DNA of 64,000 nucleotides, taken from positions 18,443,207 through 18,507,206 of the forward strand of contig NC_089983.1 in NCBI RefSeq assembly GCF_036417845.1. The letters are read 5' to 3'. The first letter of the stretch is position 1, and the number at the start of each line of letters is the position of its first letter. Both the position numbers and the translations under genes were made by a program. Source of the DNA: Apteryx mantelli. Taxonomy: Eukaryota > Chordata > Aves > Apterygiformes > Apterygidae. Below are positions 38,946-51,845 of the stretch, one piece after another. A model generated the notes under the pieces. That model was not told where the DNA came from. It saw only the letters and a list, made by a program, of their open reading frames with translations, and searched no databases.

Positions 38946-41370
38946 AAGCTTCCTTCCTGTGTTAACACCTTTCAGCACGGGTAGCTGAGCAGGTGCTGTC
39001 CTCCGGAAAGGGCTGATCCAGCTCTAGGATGTGGTGTTCTTGCCCTGCGTTATTTTGATACTTGCCCCTTTCCTTAACGGAGCGGGGGCGTTGTGGAGCG
39101 GTGCGCGCGTTGGCTTCTGTACTTAGCCGCTTTCTGCAATTAAGTGTTTAAAATGTCTTCTCATCCCTTGGTATTATAAATATTTAGAGAGCTTGTTGTA
39201 TGGTTATATTTTTGCATGCCTCTTGTGGTACAGGCTGATGAAGCTTTTGAAAAATCCATAATGCCAAGAAGTTGGGGAAAACTAAATAGGTCTATGGGGT
39301 TTTATATATTTCTATGCGTATTTGTTTCTGTGTTTCATGTAGCACTCTGTGCCGTTTAGTATACAGCTAGTACATTTCATAATTTTCTTTTCCTGAAATA
39401 ATTACACTACTAATAGTCATTTTTATTATTTAGACTGCAGTAACCCAGGTGTGCTATATACTTTCCAAATAGAGATAGAAGCTTAGTCTCTGACTTGGAT
39501 AAAATCTAGAAAGATGTAGACAGAGAAACACAAAAGCAGGGGAAAAATTCATGCAGAACCGAGTGATCACAGTAAAGGTTGGGACAAATCAAATCATTCA
39601 AAAGTTTGCTTGGTTTTCTTCATTAAATACATTTATTCCCATTTTCCCCATCATAATTCTAATTCAACTAAATCAGATAACCATATTGCCAATAAATATT
39701 ATGCCAATTCATGCAGCTTTATTAAACAGGCCTTCAACTAATATGAGCAAAGATGCCTCTTATCTCTAATAGGAAAAAATCCTGGTAAAATTGCAGTTTA
39801 AAAGAGATTGATATTATTGCCATTCACTGTTGTAGGGCCAAGACCCCAACCACACCCTCTATTTTACAGTAGGTCAGGAAAGGTGAATAATATCCTTATT
39901 TTTTGCTAAAAATATCCTTTATTAGTAAACATTAATACTGTACGTTTCTATGTTTTTAAAGAAACCATCCCAATAGCATGTGTATGCTATTTGGAGATGT
40001 TGGCCTTTGTTCTGTTCCCATTCATCAAGGTAAATCCCAAGTAATTTGACTGAGGTCGAGGGAGTTACACTGATATCAAGCCAGTCTAAATGAAAGATGA
40101 ATCAAACATGCAGTTAACTCAGACAGAGTTTACGCATTGCTTGAGTTAGGTATAGTTCTTTTTCTGATCTCTGTGCACACAGATGAATTTAGTTTCCAAC
40201 ACTCATCTTCTGGGAAAAGGATGTCATATATAGTACAATCCAACTCAAAGTGCAATGAAGTATATAGAGAGATTCCTATTGATATCAGTGATTTTGGGGT
40301 TTTACCCGTACAGTTTTGAACAAAATCCACATTATATTTATTAATTAAACTCTCAAAAGCAGGAAAATGGTAACACCTTCCAAATAGCGTGACAGCTGCT
40401 TGCAGAGGTGGCCTTCCAACTAGTACTTATGGGGAAACCAGTATCTGTCCAGCAACCTCCTGCAAATGATCCTGTATCACAAAGCCAAAAATTGCCTCTC
40501 GTGAGCACCCTCTGACCAAGGAGAAGGAATCTAACTAACAGCTGTTTTCCAGCTGACTCAGAGAAAACAGCTGCTACCAAAACAGTCGCACAGCACTCAG
40601 CGTAACCACAGCCAGGTTTTTGAAGTGCCTTCTAGGTATAAAGCCAGAACTTAGCAGCACAGCATCTGTAATTTGCAAGCATAGGTTTATGTGTAAGGGG
40701 ATGGAGCCAGCAAAAAAAAAACACAAAAAAGTCAAATGCTGCTTGCACAGTAGATGCAAAGAAGTGAGTTTATGTTCCAAGATGAGGGAAAAACAGAATG
40801 CCATTTCTCACTTTTGGGTGACCATGTATACAACAGCTGTTGTATCTGCATAACTTTTTGAAAGAAGTGGCCACTTTTCAGAAAACAACTTTTACCAGAT
40901 GTCTTCAAGGAATAAGCATTTCAGAGGTGTAATTGGAACCATACTTCATGAGCAGACGAATCATAATTCAGTGGTCCGTCTAGAGTTGGCAGTCATACCT
41001 TGTTTTGCTACCCAGAATTTTTTGCTGGTTTGGGCTTCATTAGTTTGGCAGAGTAATAGACAATATTACCCAGGTATAACACCAGGAGCGTTATGTTCTT
41101 TTAAGATCCACCTAGCTATTTGCGAACTGTGTAATCTGTAGAGCTATTTAGATATGAATAATCACAGATAGTTATTTTATTAAGTATGCCTTTCAAGTGA
41201 AAGACAAGGAAGTGATCTGGCAATATGGGAGCAACTTTGTTACTTTTCTTTATCCTATGCATAATAGTAAGATGGTCTATGACAAGATATAAAGAGGATT
41301 TGTGGGGAACCACTCAGTTTCTGTCTTTGTCCTGGACTGCCTATTGTATATGAAATGGATAAATCTATTG

Positions 41371-41386
41371 TTTCATCTAGATGAAA
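41371..41386. repeat. 16-bp perfect palindrome TTTCATCTAGATGAAA
   Basis: Exact self-complement, isolated in AT-rich DNA. No associated gene. Confidence 0.6.
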
Positions 41387-43066
41387 TAAACAGAAGTTAC
41401 CTTACTTAAACAATTTGACATTTCAGATTTATCTTTTTTTCAGAAAGAGAAATTGTCTTTGAGTAGCAAAAGGTGAAGGGAAAAAGAAAGGGATGACCTT
41501 ATATGGAGCACTTTCATTAATTAATAAATGTTAGGCTTTAAAAAAATTAATGAGTTGGGGAAAAAAAAAGTGTTACACAGCTGACATGTATTTGTAGTGT
41601 GCATACATGATCGGAGAAGGTACTTCTGTTCCGCTATTGCATCCCATCCCTGAAAAGATAGCATATAAAGAGTGAGTGTAGTTATGGACAGACACCAGGG
41701 CTCAAGAAGATATGTGCTTGACTACAAGTAACGACCTTTCTCCAGCTATTGAGGATTAGTGGACTAGTTGCCATGCCCTGTGTCTATGGCTTTTAATAGG
41801 TGGTTGCCACATTTTGCTTTTCTTTGGAGGCCTGTTCAAAGTTTTTACATTTGGGAAGTTAACTTTACAGTGAGTAAGACTCGAGAGAAAAGTACCTGTG
41901 AACATCCCATGTCAATTAACAGTGGATTTAAATCAAACTATAGGCAAAAAGTAGTGCTTCTTTGAAGTACAGGTTGCCTTTGGAAGAGTATCAGCTGTCC
42001 TGGGAAGCTGTCTCTTCAGATGCTTTGGACTCTTCCTCACCCCCTGCCCCGAAGTCTCATTTTGCAGTTAGGAGCTGTTCATCTAGCACTTCCCAGGCTG
42101 GTTACAGACAATGAAGGAACTGGAAGGAAGCAGTTGGTGAGGGAGGTTTTCTTGTCAAAAAAGCATGAAAAATAAGATATGCAAAATTAAAGATGCAGCT
42201 AAGATCTGGAAGCTAGGTTATACAAAAGTGGGAGAAAAGTGGGCAATGATAATAGCCCAACTTTCTTCAGACTTGTTTTTGCCTTTGAGGTGCCCCCTTT
42301 AATGTCCCACACTGTCTGCGTACCTTACCATCTGTAATGTGTTTTTTTTGTACAGACTAATGCCATCATCCTCATTTTGTCCATGGGAATTTGTGTAAAG
42401 ACAGTGAGATCATCCAAAAGTGCATAGCGCAGAACTAATGTCTTTCCAGATTTTAGGACAGTGACCTAACCCTTTCAACATATCAGACATCCATACAAAA
42501 TGCAAAGTATATGCAGCAGCTAATGGAAGCTGGTTTAGATTCACCAAAGCAAATCTTTTCCATAACTTCGTGATACCTCAGCGTAGGAGGCAAGTCGAGG
42601 ATGCTCATAAGGAGCAGGGGAGTTGGCACGACTGGAGCATGTTATGCCTTTACAGTTCCCACACTGGCAACTGAGTCTAGTTCAGAGCAGCTTTACAGTA
42701 TATCTTGGACTTAGTAGATGCCAAGTATGACTTAGCCTTTGAGGCCTTTCTGTGAACAATGAGAAGCTCCAAGAGCACCAGTGCTAGATTTGTCCACAAA
42801 GGTCCAACATTCGAGTGGATTTTACCCTTTACTGGGATCATTCATCTAGCCTTCCTCTGAGATCCTTTGGTGCCTATTAAAAATGAGCTTAGTTAGGAGA
42901 TTTGTAGGGTCTCTGGCCTTTTGCTATTTGTCTACTTTAATGAAACTTGCAGGAATTTAATTATCTTTGAGAAATCTGTCATTCTCTGGTTGAAAACAGC
43001 CAATGAAATAAATAATGGATGAGAAAGGAAAGAGTTGCATGCCTGTAATCAATGTGATCACATAAG

Positions 43067-43089
43067 CCTTGTTTCCATTGGAAACAAGG
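43067..43089. repeat. 23-bp near-perfect palindrome CCTTGTTTCCA-T-TGGAAACAAGG
   Basis: Two 11-bp arms flank a single T. Each arm contains a SOX/forkhead-like TTGTTTCC core, so it could be a dimer site. It could also be a template-switch product. Confidence 0.75.
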
Positions 43090-44274
43090 GTAAGAACTGT
43101 CCTCTTCGCTGTACCATGAAGCTGTTTTACACCTCTGATTTTGACAGTGAAGATGTGGCAGTAGATGTCTGTGCTAAAAATGTATAATAATTGAAAATGT
43201 TTAATGCCTATACAAACAAAGCAAATATAAGAACTTCATGCCTGTTGTTTGCTTGAAGTCTCTGTATAGAGGTTTTGTCCCTAAAGTTTTCATTGGGCAC
43301 TTTTATGAAATTACGTAGCTCCGATGTGCACAAGCATGCAAAACAGTCAAAGGTTGCAGACGAATACGTGTTGTAACAGGGTTAAATGATTTCTCAGAAT
43401 AAGTTCATTTTCTTGTGGATATTCCTTGCGTTACACATGAACCAATGGTGATTTCATTAAGAGCTTGCAATGTGTTCTCACTAAACTAGCTAAAGTACCA
43501 GATTAGAGTGACTTTGTTTTTCTGGCAATAGAGAAATGATCTCATTTATCATTCTAGGAGCCAAGCAACTTTGACTGTTTTGAACTGTTCAAATTGATGG
43601 GACAATGACTGTGACTGTTCTGAGTGCTGCTGTGATTACTTCCTGTGGCTATTACCTAGGAAGACTCTCTTAACATCAAACACCAGTTACTGGTTTGTCC
43701 ACTGTTGCATGATAAATAACAATGAAGAAAAATCTGTAATCTTGCTAATCTACTCTTTGCCAAGATGCACGTTTTATAAATAGGGCAAGAGGAAGACAAA
43801 CCACTCCTTCCCATTTCTCAGCAAAGATCAAGTGACAGAGGGTGGAGTGATTTCCTCTGTGTTCCTAAGATTTCATTACTTTTTATAAAATACGGCTTAG
43901 CCTGTTAAGAGGAATGATAAATTATTAAACCTAAATTACAATTCTCTAAATCAATACACAATATATATTTTGGTCACAGTACTTTTTTGCCTTGTTTCTT
44001 CACTTACTTAGTAATTAACAAAATTCTGTAATGTGCTGTGGGTCTCCTAGGTATTAGAAATAGAGAGCGTCTGTAGTAATTGCAATTGAAAACCCCAAGC
44101 TAGCTATTTACTTAATGCTGATGTATCTTCAAGCTTTGTCACTATCTACAGCAGTGCTGTAATTTTGCTTTCATTTTGTACGTTTTCCAGAAGTCCTGCT
44201 TCTAAGCTGTCTGATGGTCTTTAACAAACATATTGTTTACAAAATGCAATAGAGTGTCTACCTCTGGAGCACCT

Positions 44275-44640
44275 TCTCTGGAGGGCAGGAGTTATTCAGA
44301 TACGTTGTGCCCTTGGCCATGTCCCACCTCGAGAGGCCCATACAGGTGCATGCCCTGAAGGCCTTGGCCCGGCTCCCAGGGCTGGGAACCTGGCCAGAGC
44401 ACCCCGCTTGTCCTCCTGCCTGCGCACCATGCTTCCCGCAGAACGGCATGCCGCAGGAGGCGGTCTCTCTACGGCTCCAGTCTTCCCCGAAGTGAGGTCA
44501 GAAGGCGCATTTGGACCCAGAACTGGGGAGCATTCCTGGGTCCTGCGAGTTAGGTATCGGTGCTTGGGTCAGTTGGGGCCAATGGAAGTGACTCAGGCTG
44601 GAAGTGGTGGCAGCTCAGGTCTGTGCTGTGCAGCTGGAGA
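44275..44640. other. GC-rich patch
   Basis: Elevated GC with modest CpG density, strongest at about 44,360-44,500. Overlapping short frames on both strands carry no recognisable protein. Confidence 0.3.
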
Positions 44641-46120
44641 GCTTTTCCAATGAGGTGGGTAGACTTTGTCTTTTCAAGTTAAATCAGTTCCGTAGCCACT
44701 TTCTACTGAACAAACTTCTACAAAAAAGTGCATGTTTGTCGGTTTTAGGTAGCATGTAGAAATTTAGTGATGTAGTCATAGCAGCGATTTTAAGGAAGTG
44801 TTTTTCGTATGTGCTCATTTTCAAGGTGTCAGGGTGGCTAAAAGTGGTCTTGAATATAAAACAAGAAACTTGTTAATTTTCTTTCAGCAAAATAACCTAA
44901 ATGTAGTTAAAAACAATACCAAATAGGGTCTGACTTGCTAGGCAGCCTGGCCTCACTCCCCATATCTTTTAGGTCATTTTACATTCTATAAATGATCCAT
45001 ACAAAAGTAGTGGGTATATGTAGAAAGGATGAATGGGATTGGGAAGAGGGTTTGCACTGGATCTTCCCCACTGTCATTATAAAACAATACATTGTTATTG
45101 CAGCACACACTGTTGAAATGGCTAGGCCTAAAAAATGGAAACAAGTATTTTAGTGTATTCAAATAATATGTAAGGATTTTTGTCTCAAAAAGGGCAACTT
45201 TGTTACTTTTGGAAAAGAGTAAATAGTTTCATTTAAAATCTTGCTGCTTAATGTATGGAAAATCCCCAACTTTGCAAGAAGTTATGTTGCACACTGTCTA
45301 GTACAAGGGTCGCCTGTCCCTGTTTACAGTCAGAGTCCACTGCTGCAAGACCATGGAAATAAATACTCCTCCTGGCTTCATGAACTCTTGAAGATTCATG
45401 CTATGACAGTACGTTTAACAGTGGTATAAGAATGGTACTGCCGTTACCAATACTTATGTATTTCACACTTCTGAAAGCATTGAATCTGTGATTATTTTGC
45501 ATCATTTGCTGAAGCCATTGGCTCTAACCTCTACTCTGAAGGCGTGTGATGCTAAAGACTTATGTATGCAATGTTCATATCCAATCCAGATTGTTTTAGC
45601 TTTCTATTTGGATAGAGCTTAGAAGGTGCTAATCACCTTTCTATCTCCCAAATATGGTTTGTGCCAGCGCACAGCATTAACAGGCCCCTTATATTTGACT
45701 GTGCACAGTTGGAAAGCGTTATGCCTCAGTATCAATGAACATTTCAGGCAGTAAGCTATTAAGGCAGCCATCATTTAAATTTGAAAAGACGCTTTGGGTT
45801 AAGTGTGGGTAATAGACACGGTTCTTGAAACAAGTGCTGGAACTTGCTGGTACCACCCCGCCGCTAAGACATGGGCTACGCAGCAGGAAAAGCTTACTGG
45901 GTGCGTACATTTCCCTCATGTAAACTCGGTATCAGGAGCAACTGGGATGTGCTCGCTTTGAGAGGGTCAGAAGACTGAGTTGGACAGGCTCTGAGCAACG
46001 CGTGGGAGGTGAAATCATTCTGATTTTTAAGCATTGACCTGACAATCTTTTTCAAGTAGTGTTTTGTGTGGAATTTATGTCTTCTGGTCACTTGGAAAGT
46101 ACCGTAAGAGGTTTTTTTGT

Positions 46121-46235
46121 TTCCTTTTTCTTTTCTTTTTTCTCTTTTCTTTTTTCTCTTTTCTTTTTTCTCTTTTCTTTTTTCTCTTTTCTTTTTTCTC
46201 TTTTCTTTTCTTTTCTTTTCTTTTCTTTTTCCCCC
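46121..46235. repeat. Polypyrimidine minisatellite, 14-bp unit (CTTTTTTCTCTTTT)n then (CTTTT)n
   Basis: About 115 bp of uninterrupted T/C on the plus strand. Five or so tandem copies of a 14-bp unit are followed by CTTTT pentamers and a short C run. Such homopurine-homopyrimidine mirror repeats can form triplex (H-DNA) and are length-variable. Confidence 0.9.
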
Positions 46236-47394
46236 TAGTGGTTCTGTATCTGTTCAGAACTGGATTTGGGAAGTACCAGGATAAATGAAAGGGTTTTACT
46301 TGACTGTTAAGTAGGTTTTTCTAAATCTCCTATGCTGTACAGTTCACATTAGTTTCAGATTAAGTTTATTTTTCAGATTATCCACACTGATTCAGCAATC
46401 CCTTCTAAAGCCCAAATGATGTAATAAATAATTGCTGAGGAAATCAGGAACTAGCCTCCACATGGAAGAGTCTTCTTTTTAAGACACATGCCAGATGTTT
46501 GGAATGGGAGATTGAATCAGGGCACAGATCCATGAAATTAGAAACATGATAAATGAAATTCTGCATTTCCCTATATCAAATTTCCATTCAAAAATTCCCA
46601 TTAACTTCACTACTACCAGAACAATTCTGTAGGGAAAGCCATGAATTCATTTGATAGTCCATATTTGCTGAAAAAGAACCTCGTCTCCTACACCTCAAGG
46701 TGAGCTTTGCTTTAATAGTTTTTAATGCTCTAATAAAAAGAAATGAGCACTAGATACTCCAAAGTTCAGAGGGAGATAATAGTATGTAAATCAAGGCATG
46801 ACTATATTAGTCATGAAGGCTAATGAAAGAAATCCTGGTTCCACTAAAATAATGATTAACTCGCATTGATTTCACTGGGATCAGAATGTCATCCGACTTT
46901 CTACCTGTGATAATACCAGTCTCTACCTCCTCATATAGGAGGAAATTTGAAATAAATAGAAATTATGATCTTGTGGAAAAGCAGAAGCTTTTTTACATGA
47001 CTCAAAGCTTATGGGACACCTATTAATATGTTAAAGGCTGCCATTCAGGGGTGTAATTTACACTGACATAGTTCAAGTTCTATAGCTCTTTTTTAAACCT
47101 GAGAGCAGAGTTTCATGCAAAGTTTTGAAGAGTATCGTAGGTTGAGTGGCCCTGATTTTCTGTAAAGAGCAAATGTGTAGAAACAAAAATAAGGCAACTT
47201 GATCCTCGCTCAGCTCAGCTTCTCAACTAATGTTCATCCTTTTTCTAACAGACTTAAATATGAAAAGTAACTTCATACAAAACAGACTCGGAGCTGGACG
47301 CCCAACTTACCTGACTGAAGTAGCCTAACTATTCTCCTTCAATTTCTTCTGTATTCTGTGGTGGGAGTGGAGTAGGATGGAGCAAGAGGGAGGA

Positions 47395-47424
47395 AACACA
47401 CACACGCGCGCACACACACACGCA
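47395..47424. repeat. (CA)n/(CG)n alternating purine-pyrimidine microsatellite
   Basis: The tract AAACACACACACGCGCGCAC continues into ACACACACGCAG. It is a mixed CA/CG repeat of about 30 bp with Z-DNA potential. Confidence 0.85.
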
Positions 47425-49649
47425 GAGTTTAGGAGCTATCATCCCTCTGGAGGACACACGTTCTTTCCACGGCGGCCACAGAAGGACCCAAGTGCCTAAG
47501 GGAAGCGCTGGCACTGGAGGTGTCAGCGCATCCCCTGTGCCTTCACCCTGCCTGTGGCTACATACATGGGTTTGGCATGCCATATATGACAATAATACTT
47601 TATTATTATATTATGTTATTCTACTATATTATATAATACTGCAGTATTCTATGTACTCCCACTACTGCTCAATGGGAAAAAATATCTAAGTCTGCATTTC
47701 TCGCTCCTATTATAATGGGAAGCAACAGCTCTACACCTTCACTTCTGTAGCTGCCTTTATCAGGCAAGATTGAGAGAAAAAGGTATCATTAGTCTAATAA
47801 TGAGTGTGTGAGCTTTTAGCAATTACATTTTCCCTCTACTTTGCTCCCAGAAAGTGCCAGGTGCCTATAGGGAAAGAGATTATGAAAGTAAGTTACATTT
47901 GCTCACTAGCCTAATGAGTATAGATACATACAGAGAAAGAGTTCCCTTGGCTAATTATTTAATCAGCAATCACTCTAGTTGTCCCTGCCATGAAACCAGG
48001 AAACAGAAGGAGTATAATAAATATAGGCCGGGGTTGCTGACCGGGAAAATATATCCTAGTTGGGTGGCATAGGCCTCAGGACATACTATGTGGGAAAAAT
48101 AGCATTTAAAAGCATCTCCAGAAACAAATTTAATTAAAATTTGAATAAATTTTCAAGCAGGATTTCTAGTCCATACACTACATGGCCAGCTGTCTGACTA
48201 AAGTTATGCTGTACAAATCCTCTCCCTTGCTTTAGAAGTGATTAAATAGCTGGAAGAATTTGATTGCTTTTCCTGTTGTTATCTGTCTTTGCTCAATTCA
48301 CAAAATTTAGGTTTGAGATATAAATCACTACTGAAATTGAGAATGAGATTCCTGTCTCCCACTCCTGCTCCCTCTCCCAAAATGGCAATTAAATACTATC
48401 CACTTTACTCATACAGTACTAAAAATTCATTTCAGCCCTCTGTAGAATTGCTAACTGTGAGCTTCCCTCCTGGACCCCCCCCTCAGGGGTATTGGCTCAT
48501 ATGCTTGAGAAAATCAACTTTAAATAGAGGCAGCTGCAGTGTTTAGTTTAAGAAAATCTAACTTACTAATTACGTAACCCTGCTGGGACTGGCAATACCT
48601 CTTTTTGCACAGAAACAGGGGTACTGCAAAAGTTACTCTCAGCTGTTTCCAGTCTGCTTAAACAGCCCTTTTCTCATTTAAGGTATTAAAGGGGAATTTC
48701 AAGCATGCTTCACTGGAAGGGGTTTGCATTTTTGCCTTGAAATATCAAAAATAACTAAGCTAGGAGCTTTGATGTTTTTGAGCAGGTCTGCATAGAAGAT
48801 GTCCCTTTTTCATGCAATCTCTGTTTTCTCACCTTCCCCAAAAACATCTCATCATGCAGCCAAAGCAGCTATTACTCCATAACCAAGAAATTGTCTCAGT
48901 CCTATAAAAGCTGTAGGCCTCACATCTTGAGAGCCATCTACTGGCACCTTATCTATTATCCACATATTATGTATAGCCACACACCCTTCTCGGTTACAGA
49001 GCTGATGTGTAGCAGATTCTGCACCTTCCTGCTATGGGATGAATTAGAGCTATTTAAAGCAGTCTAACTCGTACCTCATCTGCCCGGGGTGTCTCAGAGA
49101 TCTCATACTACCACATGCTGCCATGCCCAGGCCACAGCCTCATAGCGAGGCAGCAGCTAATGCAGGACCTGGGACTGCAGGGGACTTTTCTGCTCATGTA
49201 CTGTTCTTGCCTAGTTTACATCTATTTTGTGCCCTTTGGGCAAGGCAAAGGAAGCTTATTAGAGGAAAAAACACACCTATAAATTTAGATTTTGGGGGAT
49301 TTGTTTTCAGTGCCTGGTCAGCAGCACATCAAAGCAAACCTGTAGAATAAACAGGTAAAGCTCTAGATGATCTTAAACACACATTAAACACTATACCACC
49401 CTACTGTTTACAGAGGAGATTTGTACAAGTAGCAAATCCTAATGACTGTCCAGTATACATAGGGCTGTGTCGTAAATGCCATGCAGTTGTCCTGCACACT
49501 GATAAATAGTAACAGGAGCTACCTTGCTTTGCATTTGTAACATGTTTAATGAAGCAAAGAAGAAAGGCGGTGAAGCGGTATTCTGGGCAGATAGAGTGCC
49601 ATTTCCGAGGGAAGTGACAGCCTTTGCCCGTCACATCCTGCTTCTTTTC

Positions 49650-49870
49650 AGCCCAGCCAGCGGAGGTTGGGGGGTTTCCCCTATGGATGTGGCAGGAGGC
49701 GGTGGGCACTGGGAGAAGCCGGCTGCCGCGTAGGGAGCGCTCTGTCGCTGCGGGGAGAGTGGGGTAGCGCAAAGCGTCGGGGCGCCTCGGGGACCTTGCG
49801 GCCAGGCCCGGAGGGCAGCCAGCTCCACAGGGGCACGTTCCTCGGCGAAGGGAGACCAGTGGAGAGGTTG
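49650..49870. other. Orphan CpG-rich patch
   Basis: About 200 bp with dense CpG (for example GGGTAGCGCAAAGCGTCGGG, 49762-49781), flanked by AT-rich DNA. No gene recognised. Confidence 0.4.
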
Positions 49871-51649
49871 GCTGGGAGGGATGACCAGCTTCTGCAGTTA
49901 TGACAAGTACAAAGTTATCTAGCTTGCCTTCAATCTGGGTCTCCCAATATTAGTAGGTGTGAAAGGCAGTTTTATTTTCATGTGCTGGACAATCAGCGCC
50001 CAAGATACTTTCTGTTTATGCATGTTTGCAGCCACAGATCTACGAAAAATCACTCTGTGCTATCATTTTCAGAGTAGATCAGAGCGATTTTTTAGGACTG
50101 CACTCTGCCTTTAATCCCCCATTCTTTAAATGGAAGCTATTAAGCTTTCCATCTAAGGCAGCAAGGGTCTCTTTATTATTACAGAGCTTCATCTCATGTA
50201 CTTTAAAAGTCAATTTTTTAAAGTTACCATTTATATGTATCATTTGACTTCAATGTTTTAGATAGTGAAGCATGTTAATTTGCATTTTTTACTGTTTTGA
50301 GTTGATATGCCTTCAAATCATTTCTAAATAATAGTTACTTTTGCCTGACTGATCATAAAAAATGGTTCTATCACAGGCAAACAATGACATTTTGAATAAA
50401 AAATTAATTACATGATAAGGAGTGAAATGTTTTCTGGTTTCAACAATGCTTCTCTCTACTGCTCTTTTGTTTCATTTTAAAGTGAAGTTAAATATATGCA
50501 TATAGCATGATAGCTCCTCAAACAGATCAGAGATCAGTGTGGCTTAACAAAACACAATACCTGGCTAAATGTCGGTGCTGTATATTAAGGGGGGAAAAAA
50601 ATAGTAGTTTTCCTTAGAACATCATCCCTATGCTAGTTGTCAGTAATAAGACTGTTGCTTACAATATCAGTATTGACAAAACATCCCTTTCAGATCCTCA
50701 GAGAGAAAATGCCAAATGATCAGCTTGTCACAACTATAGCTCTTCAGGGCCTCTTTCTTCTCAGAGATGGAAACTGGTTTTATAGTGCCTAAATTGTGTA
50801 TTTTCATGTGCATGGGTGGGTATATATATGTATAAGTATTCTAAGGATATCAACTTCTGATCCTTGTGAGAATCATTTGTGTGCAAATCCCTCAAGAATC
50901 TTAGCACTTTTCATAGCTAAGACTAGAGATTTTTCTGTTATAGTTAATTCTCAAGGATGCTAAATTCCAAAGATCAGTCAGAAACACCCCTGTGACCCTT
51001 TCGTTCTCTGGCCTGATGTAGGCCAGACAAAGGCTGCCCATCAGCTTTTCACTGCTTACTGCAAGAGACTGCACTACTGCTCTGAAGTAGTCACTTGGCA
51101 TGACCCCACACCCTTGTGTCTGAACTGAAATCCGCATTCATACATATCTTGATAGTGGCCTGAGGCGCACAAGTGCCATTTGTTCCCAAAAGCCTCGCAT
51201 GTGACAGGTAACGCATCTTTGGGAGCGTGTTGGGTGTCTGCGCCGTGTGCTCTGGTTACTGTGGCGGGGATGTTCATGCTGGCAGCGTACATGGCAGTCA
51301 GACACTGCCTGTCTACAGTTCTCATATGCATGGACACTGATCCTAGATTTCCATCCATACGCAAAAGGAAAGCACGGGAAGGCTGTTATCTGTTAGAATG
51401 ATTTAGCGATACATCAAGAGACATTGAACAGGGCTTACAGATATGGGTTGACACAAGGTGCTGAATGCAAAATGAGTGTTTACTGTTTCATAATGCATGA
51501 AATAGGAGTATCAAATGATGTTAGCAGGTGCCGGGTTTAGGAAAGTATCTTCTCGCAGAATACATGGAGCTCATAGCTACAGGTTCTCCTGGCTGCCGTA
51601 TGTTTGTGTGGTTCATGGGAAATTCATGGGAAGAAAATCTATCAGGAGC

Positions 51650-51845
51650 TATTAACCACCCAGACGCTACAGCTTGTTCCTGAGCAGTCCCAGCCCCCAG
51701 CTGCCTGCAAGATTATAAGGGAAACACCTCTGTAACCTTCCTCTGATCTCCTACTCTTAGCTACATATCTTTCTCCCCCCTGCCAGAGATAGGGCATTGG
51801 GCTAGATGGACCTTTGGTTGAATCCATGCCCTTGTTATGGCCTGC
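51650..51845 (+). mobile_element. Old CR1-like 3' end fragment
   Basis: CTGCCAGAGATAGGGCATTGG followed by GCTAGATGGACCTTTGGTTG matches the 3' region of older amniote CR1 families (typical wording: tgggctagatggacctttgg, then a tgacccagtatggc-like part). The 5' limit is uncertain. The sequence is diverged and non-coding. Confidence 0.6.

Noticed and set aside
46064..46288. Phe/Leu/Ser-rich frame over the polypyrimidine tract
   Set aside because: It is a translation of the CTTTT/CTCTTTT minisatellite.
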